From Malurus cyaneus samueli (Eukaryota; Chordata; Aves; Passeriformes; Maluridae): a DNA stretch of 64,000 nt. The stretch lies in the NCBI GenBank assembly GCA_009741485.1, contig CM019216.1:55532918-55596917 (forward strand). The letters are read 5' to 3'. This document shows positions 36,201 through 51,200 of the stretch, piece after piece. The notes below the pieces were generated by a model. It worked only from the letters and a program-made list of their open reading frames with translations. It was not told where the DNA came from and searched no databases. Made by a program: the position numbers and the translations under genes. Each line of letters begins with the position of its first letter. The stretch's first letter is position 1.

Positions 36201-39200
36201 GTTTTTGTCATGAGCTCTAAAAACTGGTGGCAGAGAAAATGGGAGTCTGATTTTCAAAATGTTTAGGATCTATTCCTACATTTCATATTGTAGAATTGTA
36301 GAGGTATGATTGTAGTAAGATTTTTCCAAGGCTTTTAACTCCATGTTGTGCCATGCTTAGTTTACCACACCAATGTGTTGCAACAGGGAATGAGGGTGCT
36401 CTCCCTCATTGGGCAGGCTCCAAGCTCACATCTGGAAATCTGTGGAGAGTGTTGTTGTGACAAAAGCTGATCCATTTTCCTCTTGGTGATCTAGAATTAG
36501 CTATATAATAATGATAAAATGTTAATGACGGAAATTAGCCATATGGCAGAAAAGATGAGAAAATTGCAAGAAGTGAAATGCTCCTGTTATTTTCCTTGTT
36601 TTCTTGTGTGATACTCTTTTATCTGTATCTTTTGTTCAATCCTTCCTTTCTGTTATTGGGAGTTCAGGCATTGGTGAGATGCTCACTCTTACTTACCCAT
36701 TTAATTTGGTGCATTTTAGGTCTTTGTAAACTTTCTGTTCCCATGCAGTAAACACCACAAATTACTGTGAAGAGGAAAAGGGGAATTGTATTTTATGACT
36801 TAAAAACGTCTGTGAGCAAGTTGAGTATGTACTAGAGACTATCTGAAGTAAGCATCTGTTTTGCAGTTGTGTGCAGTTCAGGAGACTGGAGTCAAATCCA
36901 AGTGGTTTCTTTAAATTCCAGTTTTATGTTCATATTTATATAAAGCAGACTGTACCAAGAGAACTTAGAAGCTCTCTTTGAAAGTAGTAATGATGGTGGT
37001 TCAAAGAAAATTATAAATGGGCTGGTGGCTCAAATATGTGAAAACTAAACTAAAATAAAATTTTGTTGTTCTATCTCAGATTGTTTGGGTTCAGTATATT
37101 TGAAAGTCATAATTGTGCTTCCTTAAAACAGAAGAAGTAGGAGAAGCACTGCACAAATGCAGTGATGGTAACATCCGACTTCGTGTTGGTATCTAGTGGG
37201 CTGGAGGGACTGCTGTATGACTTTTGCATCTTACTTCAGTTAGTTGCTTGTACAGTAGTTGGCATGAATATTTAAATGTCCTGTTTTAACATAAATAGTT
37301 GCATATAATACAACTGATGTGTAGGGAGGGGTTGAGCTTTTCATGTGAATATCCTTGGTTGCTTTTAACTTTTTTTTTTTTTTTTCAAAAAAAAGGAACA
37401 TACATTTAGATATCAAGAAAATTTGCTATTATTTTGTAGTTGTTGATTAAAACCACATGTTATTCACTTTGCTTTTGAAAACAGTTGCATTTAGGTAGTT
37501 GCTGTTGTGTTGCAAGCCTCTTCTGTATTTTTTTAATGTTGGATTTTGTCAACTCATGTTGGTTGATTACTGGACGAATTGAATTTTTTTTTTTCCCCTC
37601 TAAACTGTAATACCGTATGCTGAAAGGAGCATCTGTCATTCTGGTCATCCTGCATGCACATCTATTTCATGCTATTGAAATATGAAATAAATGATCTTGA
37701 TTTATTAAGTTATTATGTATTAGACTTGACTTCTAAATACTTATTTTGGGTTTTTTTTTGTATTGAAATTGCAGATATTTGTTGGTATATATGATATCTG
37801 ATTAATGTCATGTCATTATTTCCCGTCTTTTTAGTGTTGTGTCCTGGTAGCAGCCAGGGAAAACTTCTAAAATGTTGCTGTAGAGATTTGTAATTGACAT
37901 CCCTCACACTGGTCATAATCTCATACTTAAGAAATGGACTGTGTCCTGGAGTATCAGTGTCAAAATGTTTATTCTCTTAGCTGCTGTATCAGTGTTACAG
38001 AAATTTGTCTGAGTATCTGTTCCTTTGTATCACATGAGAATGTGGAATTGTTCACAGCCTTTCAAGCCTTGTGGTGGCAAAATTATATGACAAATTATTT
38101 CCTTGCTGCTTTTTCTGTCTTCATTAGATGTAGCAGAGGTATGAAAAGAAAGGGCTATATTAAGTACAGGAGCAGCTGTCTGGCTCTTTTGCCTCTTGAA
38201 TAAGAGCACTGAAAGATGTTAAAATTAAGTGCTGGGCTTTGTAGGAAGTGCAGCGTGCCTTTGTGTTCCATGGATATATGTAGTAACTTGCTCTGTAAGT
38301 GACTGCCCATGCTCATGGAATGTAAGTTCATTTGTCTGGTCTTCACTTGAGAAGCTTTAGGCTGTAGCTTAGCATCATGTAGTACTGCCTTGTAAGTTAC
38401 ATCTATTTGAAATAGGTAATTTTGCTTTTTACAGGTATCTACACTTTAAGGACTTTTGTAGTTATGGTTGTAATGATAAAACTATTGTTGCACTACAGAA
38501 TGATGAAAATTTGACATATGCTGATAAATTCTCTGACTTTGAGTATGCCTTCTCTTGAAGGCCCCTTTTCTCAACAGAATTTAAAAAAAAATACAGAGCA
38601 GAAATTCACTGCTTTATATAGAGCATCAACTGGATCTTTTACATTTCCCCCCAATCCCAACATACAATTACTATAGCTCATTAGATCTTTGAGCGAACCT
38701 GTGATTTTTTTCCCCAAAGTTTGGAAATAGGACTTGGTTTATTTAAAATTATATTGGAGAAAAGGTTAAATGCTGTTAAATGTTGTTTACCTCTACATAC
38801 ACTGGAATATTTCCTTTATGTATAGTGTCTTAGCTCTCAACGTCATTACTTTATGCACAAATAATTATATTGTTTTATCAGAGGAAAATACAGCATTGTG
38901 AATATAATTGGCTTTAATTGCTATCTTGGTCCTGATACATAGATGTACATTGCTGTGGGAAATCTGTGTACTGCACTTGAACCTCTTAATTCTGAAGGAG
39001 GTGCATGAGGAAAAGGCACTTTTCCCATTGACCAATAAATGTATACAAAATCCACGTGAGGACAATTTCCCATCTATTTCCAGATAATACTGATTGAGTG
39101 CTGTGGTAGAGTGGTATGGAAGAAGTGCTTGTTTAAGGATATGATACTAAAATTTGAGCCTTAGGTTTTTTGGGGTTTTTTACCCAATGTAAGAACACGC

Positions 39201-42200
39201 AAGATACCTCAGTTGAAGGTGATGAGAAGTAAGTAGGGGAATTTGATTTTGTTTAAAAAATTATATAGGTGAATATGATGAAATTAAGAAGAACTGCTGT
39301 GACTTTTATGTAAGAAAATAATTTGTTTTATATGTATTAAAGTTCTTTGAAAGAATTAGAGAGCATGTGGGCAGGGAAGAATCAGATAGTGCTACTTGGA
39401 TTTTCAAAAAGTAATTGAGAATATCCATTCCCAGAAGTTTGAAAAGAACTTGAATTGCTATGGAGAGTGCATCCTTACATTGATGGATGACTGCTAAAAG
39501 GGGTAATGGAAGAATCCGTATACAGAAATAAATTGTTGTCTTTTTTCATGATGGGGTCTTATAAGGCAAAAATTTTGTTGGTGGTATTAAATGATGGAGG
39601 ATTTTGGTACTGAAAGGATTGCAGAAAGACATTGCTGTACTGTTTGATGGCATGCAGTTTCATAAAGTTAAATGTGGTAGTGTAGTTTGGGTAAAGAGTA
39701 TGAATAAGGCAACCCTGTCTTTATGGGCACTGAAATTATGTCATTTGTTAATTCATAAAATCTTGCAGCTGAAATGGAAATGTCTGTTTAAAGATCAGCA
39801 GTAGTCATAATAGCAATTAAGAGTCCTGGAAATTATTGGGAAAGAACTAGAGACTCACTATACTGCCTGTACTGTTTTACCTTACTTCCATGTACAGTCT
39901 GGTTTGTACCTCACATGTTGGCAGAACTTCCCCTACATGGGACAGAAGAGTCAAAGAAATGGAACACTTTTACTGTGTGAGAAATGGTTAAATATCAATA
40001 CTCTTTTCAGGCTAGAACAGAGGTGGCTCGAAGATAAGGAGATAGGGATCTGTTTTACTGGAAATACAGAAAAGGTAAATCACTGTGTTTTCTGGTGCAG
40101 AAGTTAAGTAAATCCAGTGTCACTAATGAGCACAGGTTCAAATAAAGAGAAGGTTGTGTCTTTGCGCAGATTTTGATTAAACTATGCACCTTTGCTAAAA
40201 GATGTTACACATGCTGAAGATTTACGTGTACTGAAAAATAAATAAATTTGAATTCCCTGTATGGAGGAAATTCAGAGACTGAAAAAGATCAGTTGGTGCT
40301 GTCTCAGGAATCACTGAACTGCAGCTTGCAAGGGGCTAAAATAATCTATAAAGAAAGTAAAAGAAAACTATATCTTACCTTTTATAAACATCGTCTGTTG
40401 AATGCTGTTTCTGTTAGTTTTTTTCTGAACTAGTGGTATTGTCAGTAAGCGATAGATTTTCTACCATGCCTTAGCATAAATAAAAGGTGGAGCAGTAAGA
40501 AGAGGAAAAGAAATCCCCAAAAAACAACCAACCAATTAAAATTTACAGCAATATTTATTTTTACAATTCAGACAGTAACGAAACAGGTTTAGAGATAGTC
40601 TTAGAATCCTCTTAGCACTATTACTTAGATCATCTTTAAGACTTCCAGTGCTATCTGTCTAATAAGCTGTTTTTTGCTTTACATGGACATTTGGCTGTCA
40701 TCTTACTTTGCAAGATCATGACCCTGGGAATTGCTTTCATTGAGACATATGAGGATTTTTAATAAGTAAATCTTTGTGGACTCATTTTGTTCCTGAAGTG
40801 CCATTCAGTCTTCCCTGTAAGATTTTCCTGTGATTTATGTTGAGCATTTAATTAAACTTGTATACTTCTATCAAAGGTTTGTTGATTGTCCCTCACCTGA
40901 TTATCAAAATGCTAGTGTGTATAGGACATGATTGGATGGAATCGTCATGCAGGAAATCAGAGAAACAACTTCCCCCCACACAAATTTGCTGTAAATTTTA
41001 CCTGATGTTTTCTTTAGCTATAAATGGGTTGAGAAGATTAATGTTCTTTGTATTTTGTAGTGTCCTGTATTGTTGGAAATATTTTTGGAGCTGAGCATAT
41101 TCAATCATCTGGAATGCTTGAGGCAAGCAGTGTAGAGTCTTGTCCACGGCTTTCTAGAATAAACTGATCGTGAAATGTTCGTTGACATTGAAATCAAATA
41201 TATGATATTAAATGTGCCAACTTGAAAAAAAACCCACTTTTTTACAGTAACTTTAAAGTATTCTCTTTACTTTGGCTATACTTTTTCTCTCAGAGGAAAG
41301 CAAAATTATTCCCAGAAGGTCATATGGGAATAATGCATTAATACTTCTAACTTAATTATTTAACATTTACTTTTTCAAAACCTGAGCCAACAGTTTGAAA
41401 ATGGTTTACCTTACCAGTACAGTCAGACTCCTTGTGACTTGTCACTGATCGTGTAACTCTTGTCTCATCCCACACTGTGCACCCCTCCCCATTCCGTAGA
41501 ATTTTAGTCTTTGTTCCTTCCTTATCCTTGTGTGATAATGCCCCCTACATTTATAGGGGGAATGTCTCACCTTTAGTTTTTTGAGTAAAGCGCCATGGTT
41601 CAGAATGGACAGTACAAAATATAGCTTTGTATAAAATTCTAATGGATATTTGCAGGGTTTTTTGGTTTTTGTTGTTTCGCATTTTTAAAATCAGGGTTTA
41701 ATCCTGTAGTTTGTTCCAAGTCTCTCCATCTTACTGAAGCAGTATTCTCCAAGATGAGGTGACTGCTTAGGAGTTTTTGAGTCAGAATGAGTCTTGAGTG
41801 AATACATACTTCGCTGGGGCAGTGCTCTTTTCTAGGCAAATATCAGGAGACTGTTTATTCCCCTTAGATAGTAGGATAGATGGGACATAAATTTTGGTTG
41901 TATTTAGATTAGCATATTCTTTTTTTTCTGGTGCAAAATCAGTTACTAAATGAATAGGAAAAATAAATTGTTCTGTCAACTTGTAAATTGGTATTGGTAA
42001 TTAAATTATGTTTTATTATGTATGTAGATCATCAACAGGTAATAGATGTGCAGTGTTTGGAGAGAAATTCTTTGTGTATGTTTTAAAAAGACACTCCCCA
42101 TACTATGGTGCTTTCCTCAGCAATGCTTCAGATTTTAACAGCAAATGTCTGTACTTACTGGGTTTTCACATAAGAATTGGTGCAAATACTTTCACTTTGC

Positions 42201-45200
42201 AAATCCTTACAACAGGGAACTTAGGAACTTGACTAGAAAAAACATGCTTCGTTGGTGGTCAAATATCTTTCAGTACTGATCAGACATTTAAAGATACTGA
42301 GCAATTTTTGTCGTTTTGAGCAAATGTTTCATATGAGTAGATATTTATCCAGAAAAGCAGATAAATGGCCAGTAAATGGCAGATTTTCTTCATAATGCTC
42401 AGAATCTTATTATACTCAGTTAGCTGAGCTCTAAAGCATGTTTTTTTTTTTTTAAGTTTACATAAGGGTTTCTGTCTGCTCCCTGTCTTTGCTCTTCCAG
42501 CTTGTAAATGTGAACTAGGCTGCTTCAAAGCTTCTGAAGCTTCTGGTTTTATTTGGCACTTGAAGATTGCAGTGTTTCACTTTTGAGCCTCTGAAACTAA
42601 CTGTATTTCTACTGCGAAAAAATGCAACTGCCTAATAGGATGAGGCTCAAACTTGATTTGAATAAGATCTTTTAAGTGGAGAGCTACATTTTATACTAAC
42701 ATATAGATAGGTGACTAATTCAAAAAAGAGTGTGTGTTTCATTATGGCATCAAGGCACTGACTTAGCAAGTTCATGGTAACAGTTCAGGGATGAGTCAGT
42801 TCCCTCTGAGGCATGCCTTTCCAGGCTAAGGCCAACCACACCGGGCAGTCTGGAGCCTCATCCACCAGCCTGACTCTGGCTCTCTCCCTGCTCATCTGAT
42901 GTGGTGTGCTCCACGGATCCCATCCATTGCAGGTGATCTTCACTACTGAGGTCGTATTGACATACGCCATCCATTTAATCATCCTGTGTGCCAGTTGATG
43001 AACTTTTGTTCTTCACTTAAAAGCTTCTCCACAGTTTTAGTTATCCCTAATGATTTCTTGCCAGCTTGGAGATTATAGGGTTGAGAGTGCCATGTAGGTT
43101 AGTACCTTCCCCTAAATAATGTGGGTCTTAACGTCCCTTTGCTGCATTTGCTACTAAGATTTTTCTGGTTTACTCTTGAGTTGATGTCTTCAACGAAATG
43201 TCTAATTTATCAGCAGATCTCTTTGCTGAATGGCAATAGCATGCTTCAAAGCCAGTGTTCACTACTTCATGTGTCCTTGTACTTAATTTCGTCTGCCTGT
43301 TCATTACTCGGTAGTGTCACCAATGTTCCTCCTTAGCCTTTGACAGTCTGATTTTGTCCTAACCAGAATACAGGTGACAGCACAGGCACAAGTAGGCTCT
43401 ATTGGGATTTCCTTTTACCATGCATCAAATGATTGTTCATTCCAATTGTTTGCTGGCTGTATTTGAGGAGTAATTTGTTAGGTTATTTGCCATGCAAGGG
43501 CCAGTTTAGGACCGCTTAGTTTTTTTGGAGCCTTTTGTGAGATACCTTTGGTGAATGTGTTTCGATAGTCCAGGTGGTTTTATATCAGTGATTTTTCACT
43601 GCGCTCATGGAGTCTTTCAGAGAAGAACAATCTATTGAAATGTGGCTTTTTCTTTCAACAGCTGCATGGAATTATCTGTGTCCTAATACTTACATTTCAA
43701 GTAATTTATACAATCTCTTCTGGTACAGATACATTTAATCAAACTGATCAATTGTTCCCTAATTCTCCCCTTGAACCCTTGTCAGAAATTCATGTTGCTT
43801 TTCCTGCCTTTCAGAGCTATAAGATTGAGACTGTTTTAAATAAGATTTCATGAGTGACGGCTACCAAGTCTTTAATTCTTAAGTTATTTTCCAATACTTC
43901 ATTATTTTTGACATCGTGGGCTTGTTATTTACCTCCTTGAAAACACACTTCAGGAGGATTCTGGTGTGGGATGAGTTTTTCCTTAGTGTGTAGATTAAAA
44001 AAGGGGGGGGAGGTTCTTTTTCTGTAGGGCCTTATCTTCTCTGAGTCCTTTTGTATGTGCTGATTGTCCTGGAGATACAGGAAATAGATTTGCTATTCCT
44101 TCCCTCCTCTGAAAGTAGTGATTTTTATGCTTTCTCCTGTTTATTTCTCAAACTTGATTGCACTATCTTTTGCATGTACATTATCAGCCAGAGTTTGATT
44201 CTCACTCCTCCCCATCCCCTTTGAATATTACTACTGATTTTCTCAAGTGCATCCTTTTATTTCAGAGAGTTTCCCTGATTGTACTATTTAGACATGGTGC
44301 CTTTTAAAATTATTTTTTAAAGGCTTCTTTTATATGAGGGCAAGCAGTTACCTTCTAAATGAGCATTAGTACCTTACAAGACTAAGATCAGGAAAAAATG
44401 AAAGCAAACTGGTTTAGCTATATGAAAGGTTATACAGGAAAAATTGAGCTTGGATATAAACACAAGTTTTAAAAATAATGCACATAGCTTAAACTCCATA
44501 TTTTTCAAATGCCAAGTGTCTCAAAAAAAAAAAATAAAAAATCAATGCTGGATGAAAAAGTTTTCATTACTAGAGAGGCAATCAAGTCTTTCTTCTTGTC
44601 ACCCTAGCAGTAGAGAGAATGGGTTTGATGGATGGACTCCTTGATGGATAAGAAGTTTGCTGGATGTCAGCATCCAAAGAGTTGTAGTTAATGGCTGTGT
44701 GTCCAAATGGTGACCAGTATGACATTGTGTCCCTCAGGGGTCCACATTGGGATTGACACTATTTAATATCTTTTTTGATGACATAGACATAGGCAGTGGA
44801 ATTGAATGCAGCCTCAGGATTGAGGTGCAATTAAAACACTTGAGGGAAGGGATGATATCCAGAGGGAGCCTGACAGACTTGAGGAGGAGAGAGCCCATGC
44901 TAACTTCGTCTTGAACAAGGCCGAGCATGTGGTCCTTCTGTACCGGGGTCAAGGCAATCAAAGAACCCCTTTTTCCAAGTTTTTCCATACTTTTCAAACT
45001 TAAATGTTTTATGGTAAATTAAAAGATTCTTCAAGACAATTAAAGAAAAATAATTTAGAAAAGTGATTCCTTTTCTGGCTTCTTCCCAGTACTAAATTTG
45101 GCATATGTGTTTGTTTTAAATGGCTGCTAAGACCTGTAATAGGTGTATCCATTGTCTAAAAAGCCTCTTTCTACAGAAGTACTGAGTTTTACTCTTTCTA

Positions 45201-48200
45201 CTGGTTCCTTTCCGCCACCACCTTTCCCCCTTGAATTAACAGTCCTTAGTGCTAAATTTGCCCCTGTACTACCCTGAATCAAGTAATGGGATATTGCTAA
45301 CAGCCCATGTTACCCTGTTGGCTTTTGGGATATTCCTGATAAGTGGTACTAAGTTACCTGACTGCACACAGCTGATGTCTCAGTGTCTCTTCTGGGACTG
45401 TTTTTAGATTGGCAAGGTGACTTCCTGAATCAAGGCTGATTGCATATTTGATCACATGCCTGTAAATTGCTTTTACTAATTGGTGTTTCAGGCTTGAGAA
45501 TGTTGACTAGGAGTACCCAAACTGGCTGTGCTAAGAAACAGTGTATAAGCAAAAAGTTTCTGGTGCTGTAGTGTTTCCAGAAGTAGTTTAGCTGTAGTCG
45601 CACAACATCCAGCCAAACAGCCAGGATGAGTGATTACATTGTGGTAATTACCTGTGAGTAGCTGGAAGCTGAACTGTCAAACAGAGACGAAACTCATTGG
45701 AGTCTCTTGGGGTTTTGCCTCTTTTCTCCCTTTCCCTCTGTGGTGGTGAAGAGTATTTATATATCTACATTTTAGAAATGTATTGTTTTTTGTTGTATGA
45801 GCAACACATAAATAATTCAAAATATTTTGCTATGGCAATTAGCATTAGTGAGAAGTGGTAACAGTTGTTCTAAAAGTGGATGTCTAGCTGTGAACTGGTT
45901 ATAATTTCACAGTTTTAATGGAAATCCTTTCAAGCTGAGAAGATAGACACTTATGCTTGGACAAACGAACTTTTTTTCACTTTGTGTTTTGACAGCTATA
46001 GGAGGTTTTGGTTGAAACTGGTTTTGACAGGAAAGGATAGAAAAAAAGCCGCTCATGTTTGCAAGGAGAACAAATCCTTGTCTCTTGGAAACTGAAGTAT
46101 GGTGAAAGAATATCTACTTGTTATCTTAAGAGTGATAAATTATTATAAGCATCTTGGGGAGCATGACCTATATTTAAGATTGTCTAGTCCTTTCCACTGT
46201 CTAAGCCTGTTTATTCTTACAGTTTGCTTTATTAAATATGAACAATTCTGAGCTATGTTTTCTGAGCTAGCAGTTTGCCACAAGTTGAGCAAATATTAGC
46301 AAGTTAAAGATAATGTAAATACCTTTATGGGTGTTAATCTGGTTCAATATACTGCATTTCTCAGGCTGTGCAGGAAAAGAGAGGGCTTTTTGGCTTTGTT
46401 TCTGTTTCAATTATTTTTTAATGGAAGAACTCCAATTCTTCCTGTCTTTGGGAAGGAAATAGAAAATTATTTGTGAATGGTCATTCCCATTATCAGAACT
46501 ATTTTTGAACTAACATGCTTCTAAACATGTGTTGTAAACAAAAATAAAATGTAAGTCAAGAATGTCCTTGAATCTGGGTTGGCATATTGTCTGGTGTTTT
46601 TATGTCTGAAAGTGGCAAATACCAGCCAGTCCCTTCTCTTATAATACTTAGAGGTGAAGGAGAAAAGAGCAGCATTTTGTTCAAAATTATGTATTGTGGA
46701 TAATCAGAGATTTTCACAGCAAGTAAATAGCCTTGGGAAGGAGTTGTTTATAATTACCACCCATTAGTCATATCTGTGAATTTAGTTAGTGTAAAGTTTC
46801 ACTGTGTAGGAAATTTCTGATGAATTCCTGTCATGCTGGATTGCTTCTGCTGGGAGATGTATGTACTTGTCAAATGAATAGAGTTAATACTGCATCCAGG
46901 GAGAACATGTTGCAAAACTTCACTACCTGTGAACTGTGGTTGTTTTGCTGGTTGGCTATTAGTGAAGTTAAGAAGCTGTGTTTGTAATTGAAAACACAGC
47001 TGGATTTTTGCTTAAGCCTTTGTAATACTTTCGATATATTACTTTCCTGAGTTAATGCAGTGAATGAAGTCTGTACTTCAGTCTAAGTGGCAAAATTGCT
47101 ACATGCTCATGCTCACTGGGCTTGATTTTGTTGTTGTTTGTTTAATGGAAAATGAAAAGACTTGATTCAGCAGGCATATGATGACGAATATACTAAGTTA
47201 AGATTTTGTTACGCTTCCATAAAGATATTCAAGTATATTAATGTCTTTGCCCTGGAAAACTTAATGAGAGCTACTATATTTGCATGTTTTAAATAATTAT
47301 TTTGTAACTTTACCTGAAATGCCTTCAGTATTTAGTGCTAGTAAAGCTAGGTGTGTGTATAGGGACCTTTGCAAAGAAAAGCTTGTTCTCCTTGAAGCAT
47401 CTTGGATCTTACATTATATGTTAGTGAGTTTTTTTTATTTTTTGCGTCAATGGGAATGTCTTATCTTGCTTAATATGTAAAATCCAGTGAAAATTAAAAA
47501 TGGTATTTTCTTGTGAAAAAAATAATTTACTCTGCATAAAACTGCAGATTATATTTCTGATAGGTTGTTTTTGGGTTTTTTTTGCAGTTGTACTCGCTAA
47601 ATGATTACAAACCACCCATTTCTAAAGCTAAAATGACACAGATCACCAAGGCAGCAATCAAGGCTATAAAGGTAAGAAATCAGTTAACTTCTTTTGATCT
47701 CTTTTGCATTTCTCATATATATATAAATAATTTTGTGGAATAGTGTAAAGAGTTTGCTTCAGAACTTCCACCTCACTTCTTGTGAGTACAATTCCCAAAT
47801 AATGATCAAATATGATAGTGAGGGGGTTTTTGGAAATGCAGCAGAAGGCTTAATTTGTTGTTTGTCTTTCATTTGCCAGTTGTCATATGTGAGAAAGAGT
47901 TACAGCATTTTAACTCCCATATCAGATCTGAAAGACAATGTTTTTCCCCTCAGTTTAAAAAGGGCACACTAACGTGCCTGTTAACAGATGAATAAACAGA
48001 AAATTACGATTCACCCTTCCTTCTCCCCTCTCTCCCTTCTTCCCTCCTCAAAATTTATGCATGCCTTTGGATCAATGCAACTCTTCATTTTTCTAAATTC
48101 CTAGCATACCTTTTCATGGATTTTTTTCATAGATTTTGGTTTTCATGTTGCTTGGATACAAATTGTTTATAAGTTCTAGTCTTATTCCTGCCACAAAGTA

Positions 48201-51200
48201 AAATTAATTGCCAGACAACAGTGGCGCAGCATAAAGTCACTGAATTATGCTGAAGGAAAGAATTATGCCACTAGTGTTAAGCATTAAAACAAATGGAAAC
48301 TCAGTGAAAGCTGGAAAGGTAGAAAAGAGGACAGACCGAGCTTAGGCTCTTCTTATCTGTATTCCTTTGCTGACAATGCAGATATGTTTTCAGATAATGA
48401 AATCCATACTGGTGTTTTGTGTAATGGGAAAAGAGCAATTTGATGACTGAAGAGTGAAATTCAGTGGCTTTCTTAAGTATGTCTGTGGTAAAGCCTGTGT
48501 GTTGCAGTATAATGAAAATGCTGAAAACGTGTATTGAACTTATACAAGTAGTAAAACATAATAGATGGTTCTCTTAATTAAGCAGTTAAATAATACCAAA
48601 ATGTTTTATTATGTACTCGACTTGGAAATACTGTTTCCACTCTTATCATTTCAATAAGAACGTCTAATTGGATAAATAACGTATAATTGTATACAGTGGT
48701 TGTCTTAGTTAACATGATTTAGAGCCATTGTGATTATAAAATCACAATTTAAAAAACAACTTCATAAAAAAAAGTATTCAACAGATGTTATAAGGTCCTC
48801 CTATACTCCTGTTTTTACATTATTAAAGTGAACATTTGGGAAATTATTGAAATGCAGAGAAGTTGCATGTTTAGTAACATCAGGTAAACATCTTCAGTTG
48901 TATACAGTGAAACAACCATGTTTTGGTGGAACAATTGTATTATTCTCCTAGTTGTCGCTAAATAAGCATGCTATTCAAAAAATCCAGGGTAAAAAGCCTT
49001 CAAGAAGAAGAAGAAACACTGATATTAGCTCCTTTATATGCTATTAAGTATTTTAAGGAAGATTGCATGTTCCGCTGTAGGTATTGGATTGCTGCTTAAT
49101 AATCTAAATTTTGTTCTTCTAGTTTTTCTGTCAATGTATCAACATACTTGAACAAGCGTATCTTCAGATTTTCTCCTCTACTGAAATACTGTTTTATTTT
49201 TCAGTTCTACAAGCATGTTGTACAGAGTGTTGAGAAATTCATTCAAAAGGTAAGTCAGTCAAGTGGGGGTTTAGATACACATATGGCTTAATATTTTTAG
49301 CATATTTTAGTTTATTTCCATTTTTAGTCCCATTCAGTTTCTGCTAGTAATCAGCAGCAGATCATAACCCATGATGCAGAACGACAAATACTTTGTTCTC
49401 ATTTTGTTCTTTGATCTGAATTACTGCAGACACTGTTTTAAAACGACTTCTGTATGTATTTATTTAATGTTAAAAGAGACTGTCAATGGACAGCTAACAG
49501 CAAAACAGTTGATAGTTGTTTGGCTAGTGACAGTTGCTTTTGTTTTTCTGCCAGGTTTTCCCATTGATTTTAAAGCTTAAGGGAAGATGACCTTCAGCCT
49601 CATCCTTTTTGTAGCAGGAGATGTGGCATTTCTTTTAAGTTCTTGCAAGTAAATGAAAACAAAAAATATTTGTATGGCTAGACTACAGTTAGTTTTTGAG
49701 AAGACAAAAAGATTCTGAATAGCAAAGAAATTTATAGTACTTTATTTTCTTGCAACAGTTAATTACTCTTGGGTAAAACTGCATTTTGCTTCCAGTTGGA
49801 AATGCATGGAGTCACATTTGTGAATGTTCCCTCCTTATCTGTGTTGTACCTGATTGTTCAGTTGATCATTTTTGGTGCTGAATTTCTTCTCTCTTCAGTA
49901 AATAGCAGTAAATTATGATCAAATTGCATTTTAGTTTTGGTAAACAAGCTAGAGAAGTTAGGTTGTTGATGTTGCAACGTTGGATGCAATTTTCTTTCTG
50001 TTATAGTTTTTTACAAAACAGTCTAGACTGCTCTGTGTTAGTAATCTGTCCTGCTCACTAACTTTTATTCCTTGAATGCCCAGTGTGCTCTGCAGTGCCT
50101 TTTGCCAGTGGCTGGACAGTGTAAACAGGTTTCAGCTTCAGCCTGGTGTTTTTATCTGTCTCAGAACTATTTATGAATTAATTATTTAGGTACTAGTAGA
50201 TCGATCCTGTGTGAGAAAATGCCATATATATGTTTCAAGGCAGTAGTAAAGACTAGTATACTTCACCAACACTGCTAGTTTTTTTGTCAAGTATTTGTCT
50301 TTTGGGGCCTATACTCTGACCTCTTTCATCTCTGACAAAGGGATCATATCCTCTGATCCCTGTGCAATGCTACAGGTGAACATGGGAGTAGGAGAGCAGG
50401 TATGCATCTCACCCATCTCTGACAAGTTGCATTTTTCAGTTTCATGTCCTGAAATTAGTTCAGAATTGTCTGAGTTCCAAATTGCTTTTTAGTTGAGTGG
50501 ACATGGTTGACAGTTCAGTATTCATAGGCACAAGAGAAGTTTTATCCTCTGAATGAAAGAATGGCAATTTGTCAGGAATGGGACTGGTTGTTCATAACAA
50601 GCTACTAACACTATTGTGTTCTCTTTACACATTTGCCTTCAGTGTCCAGTATTACTAGATGAGGAAGTTCTGCACTGTTCATTGCTAGTTAGAGAAGGAA
50701 GGCAGATGTATGTTCTTGTTGATAACTTTGTCAGTGATCACTCTGGATTAGATTATTCCTTTTGTTGGCCTTGATGGGGGTTTCTAATTATTTCATGAAC
50801 AACTTAGTGAACCGTGCAGCTTATTAATAGCATTAAATAATAACTGTTCATATGCAGAATACCTTTTTTTAATAATGTAAATAACATTTTAGAAGCTACA
50901 ATACATTGAAGTGATTTTCTGAAGCCAGTGTATTATATCCAATGATGTTGCACATATATTCCTAAAAGGATGCCACACACGTTAAAAATAAATGATGGCA
51001 TGCTTAAAATCCACTGGACCGTGACCTAAAGAAATGCTTTCTCAAGGTTGCAAGTTTTAGCAAATCAACACTTTTCAAAACAGAACATTTGTATTCAGGG
51101 CATAGTAAAATAAATACTCTGAAACATTTTTTTGGCACCTTATTAAAGATTATTAGTTTAGTGTGTTGCATAATATGTTTATAGAACCAGAGAGGAAATG

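Larger units (their letters stand above)
27278..47587 (+). other. SCAF8: SCAF8 intron 1 (20.3 kb)
   Basis: Phase 0, donor GTGTGT, acceptor TTTTTTTTGCAG. The first ~500 bases are still CpG island. The rest is AT-rich noncoding DNA with two CR1 fragments (33755-33882 and 44619-44962), a G-run cluster at 32360-32383, T/G-rich low complexity around 35450-35515 and a T-run at about 37370-37385. No alternative coding exon is recognised. Confidence 0.9.
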
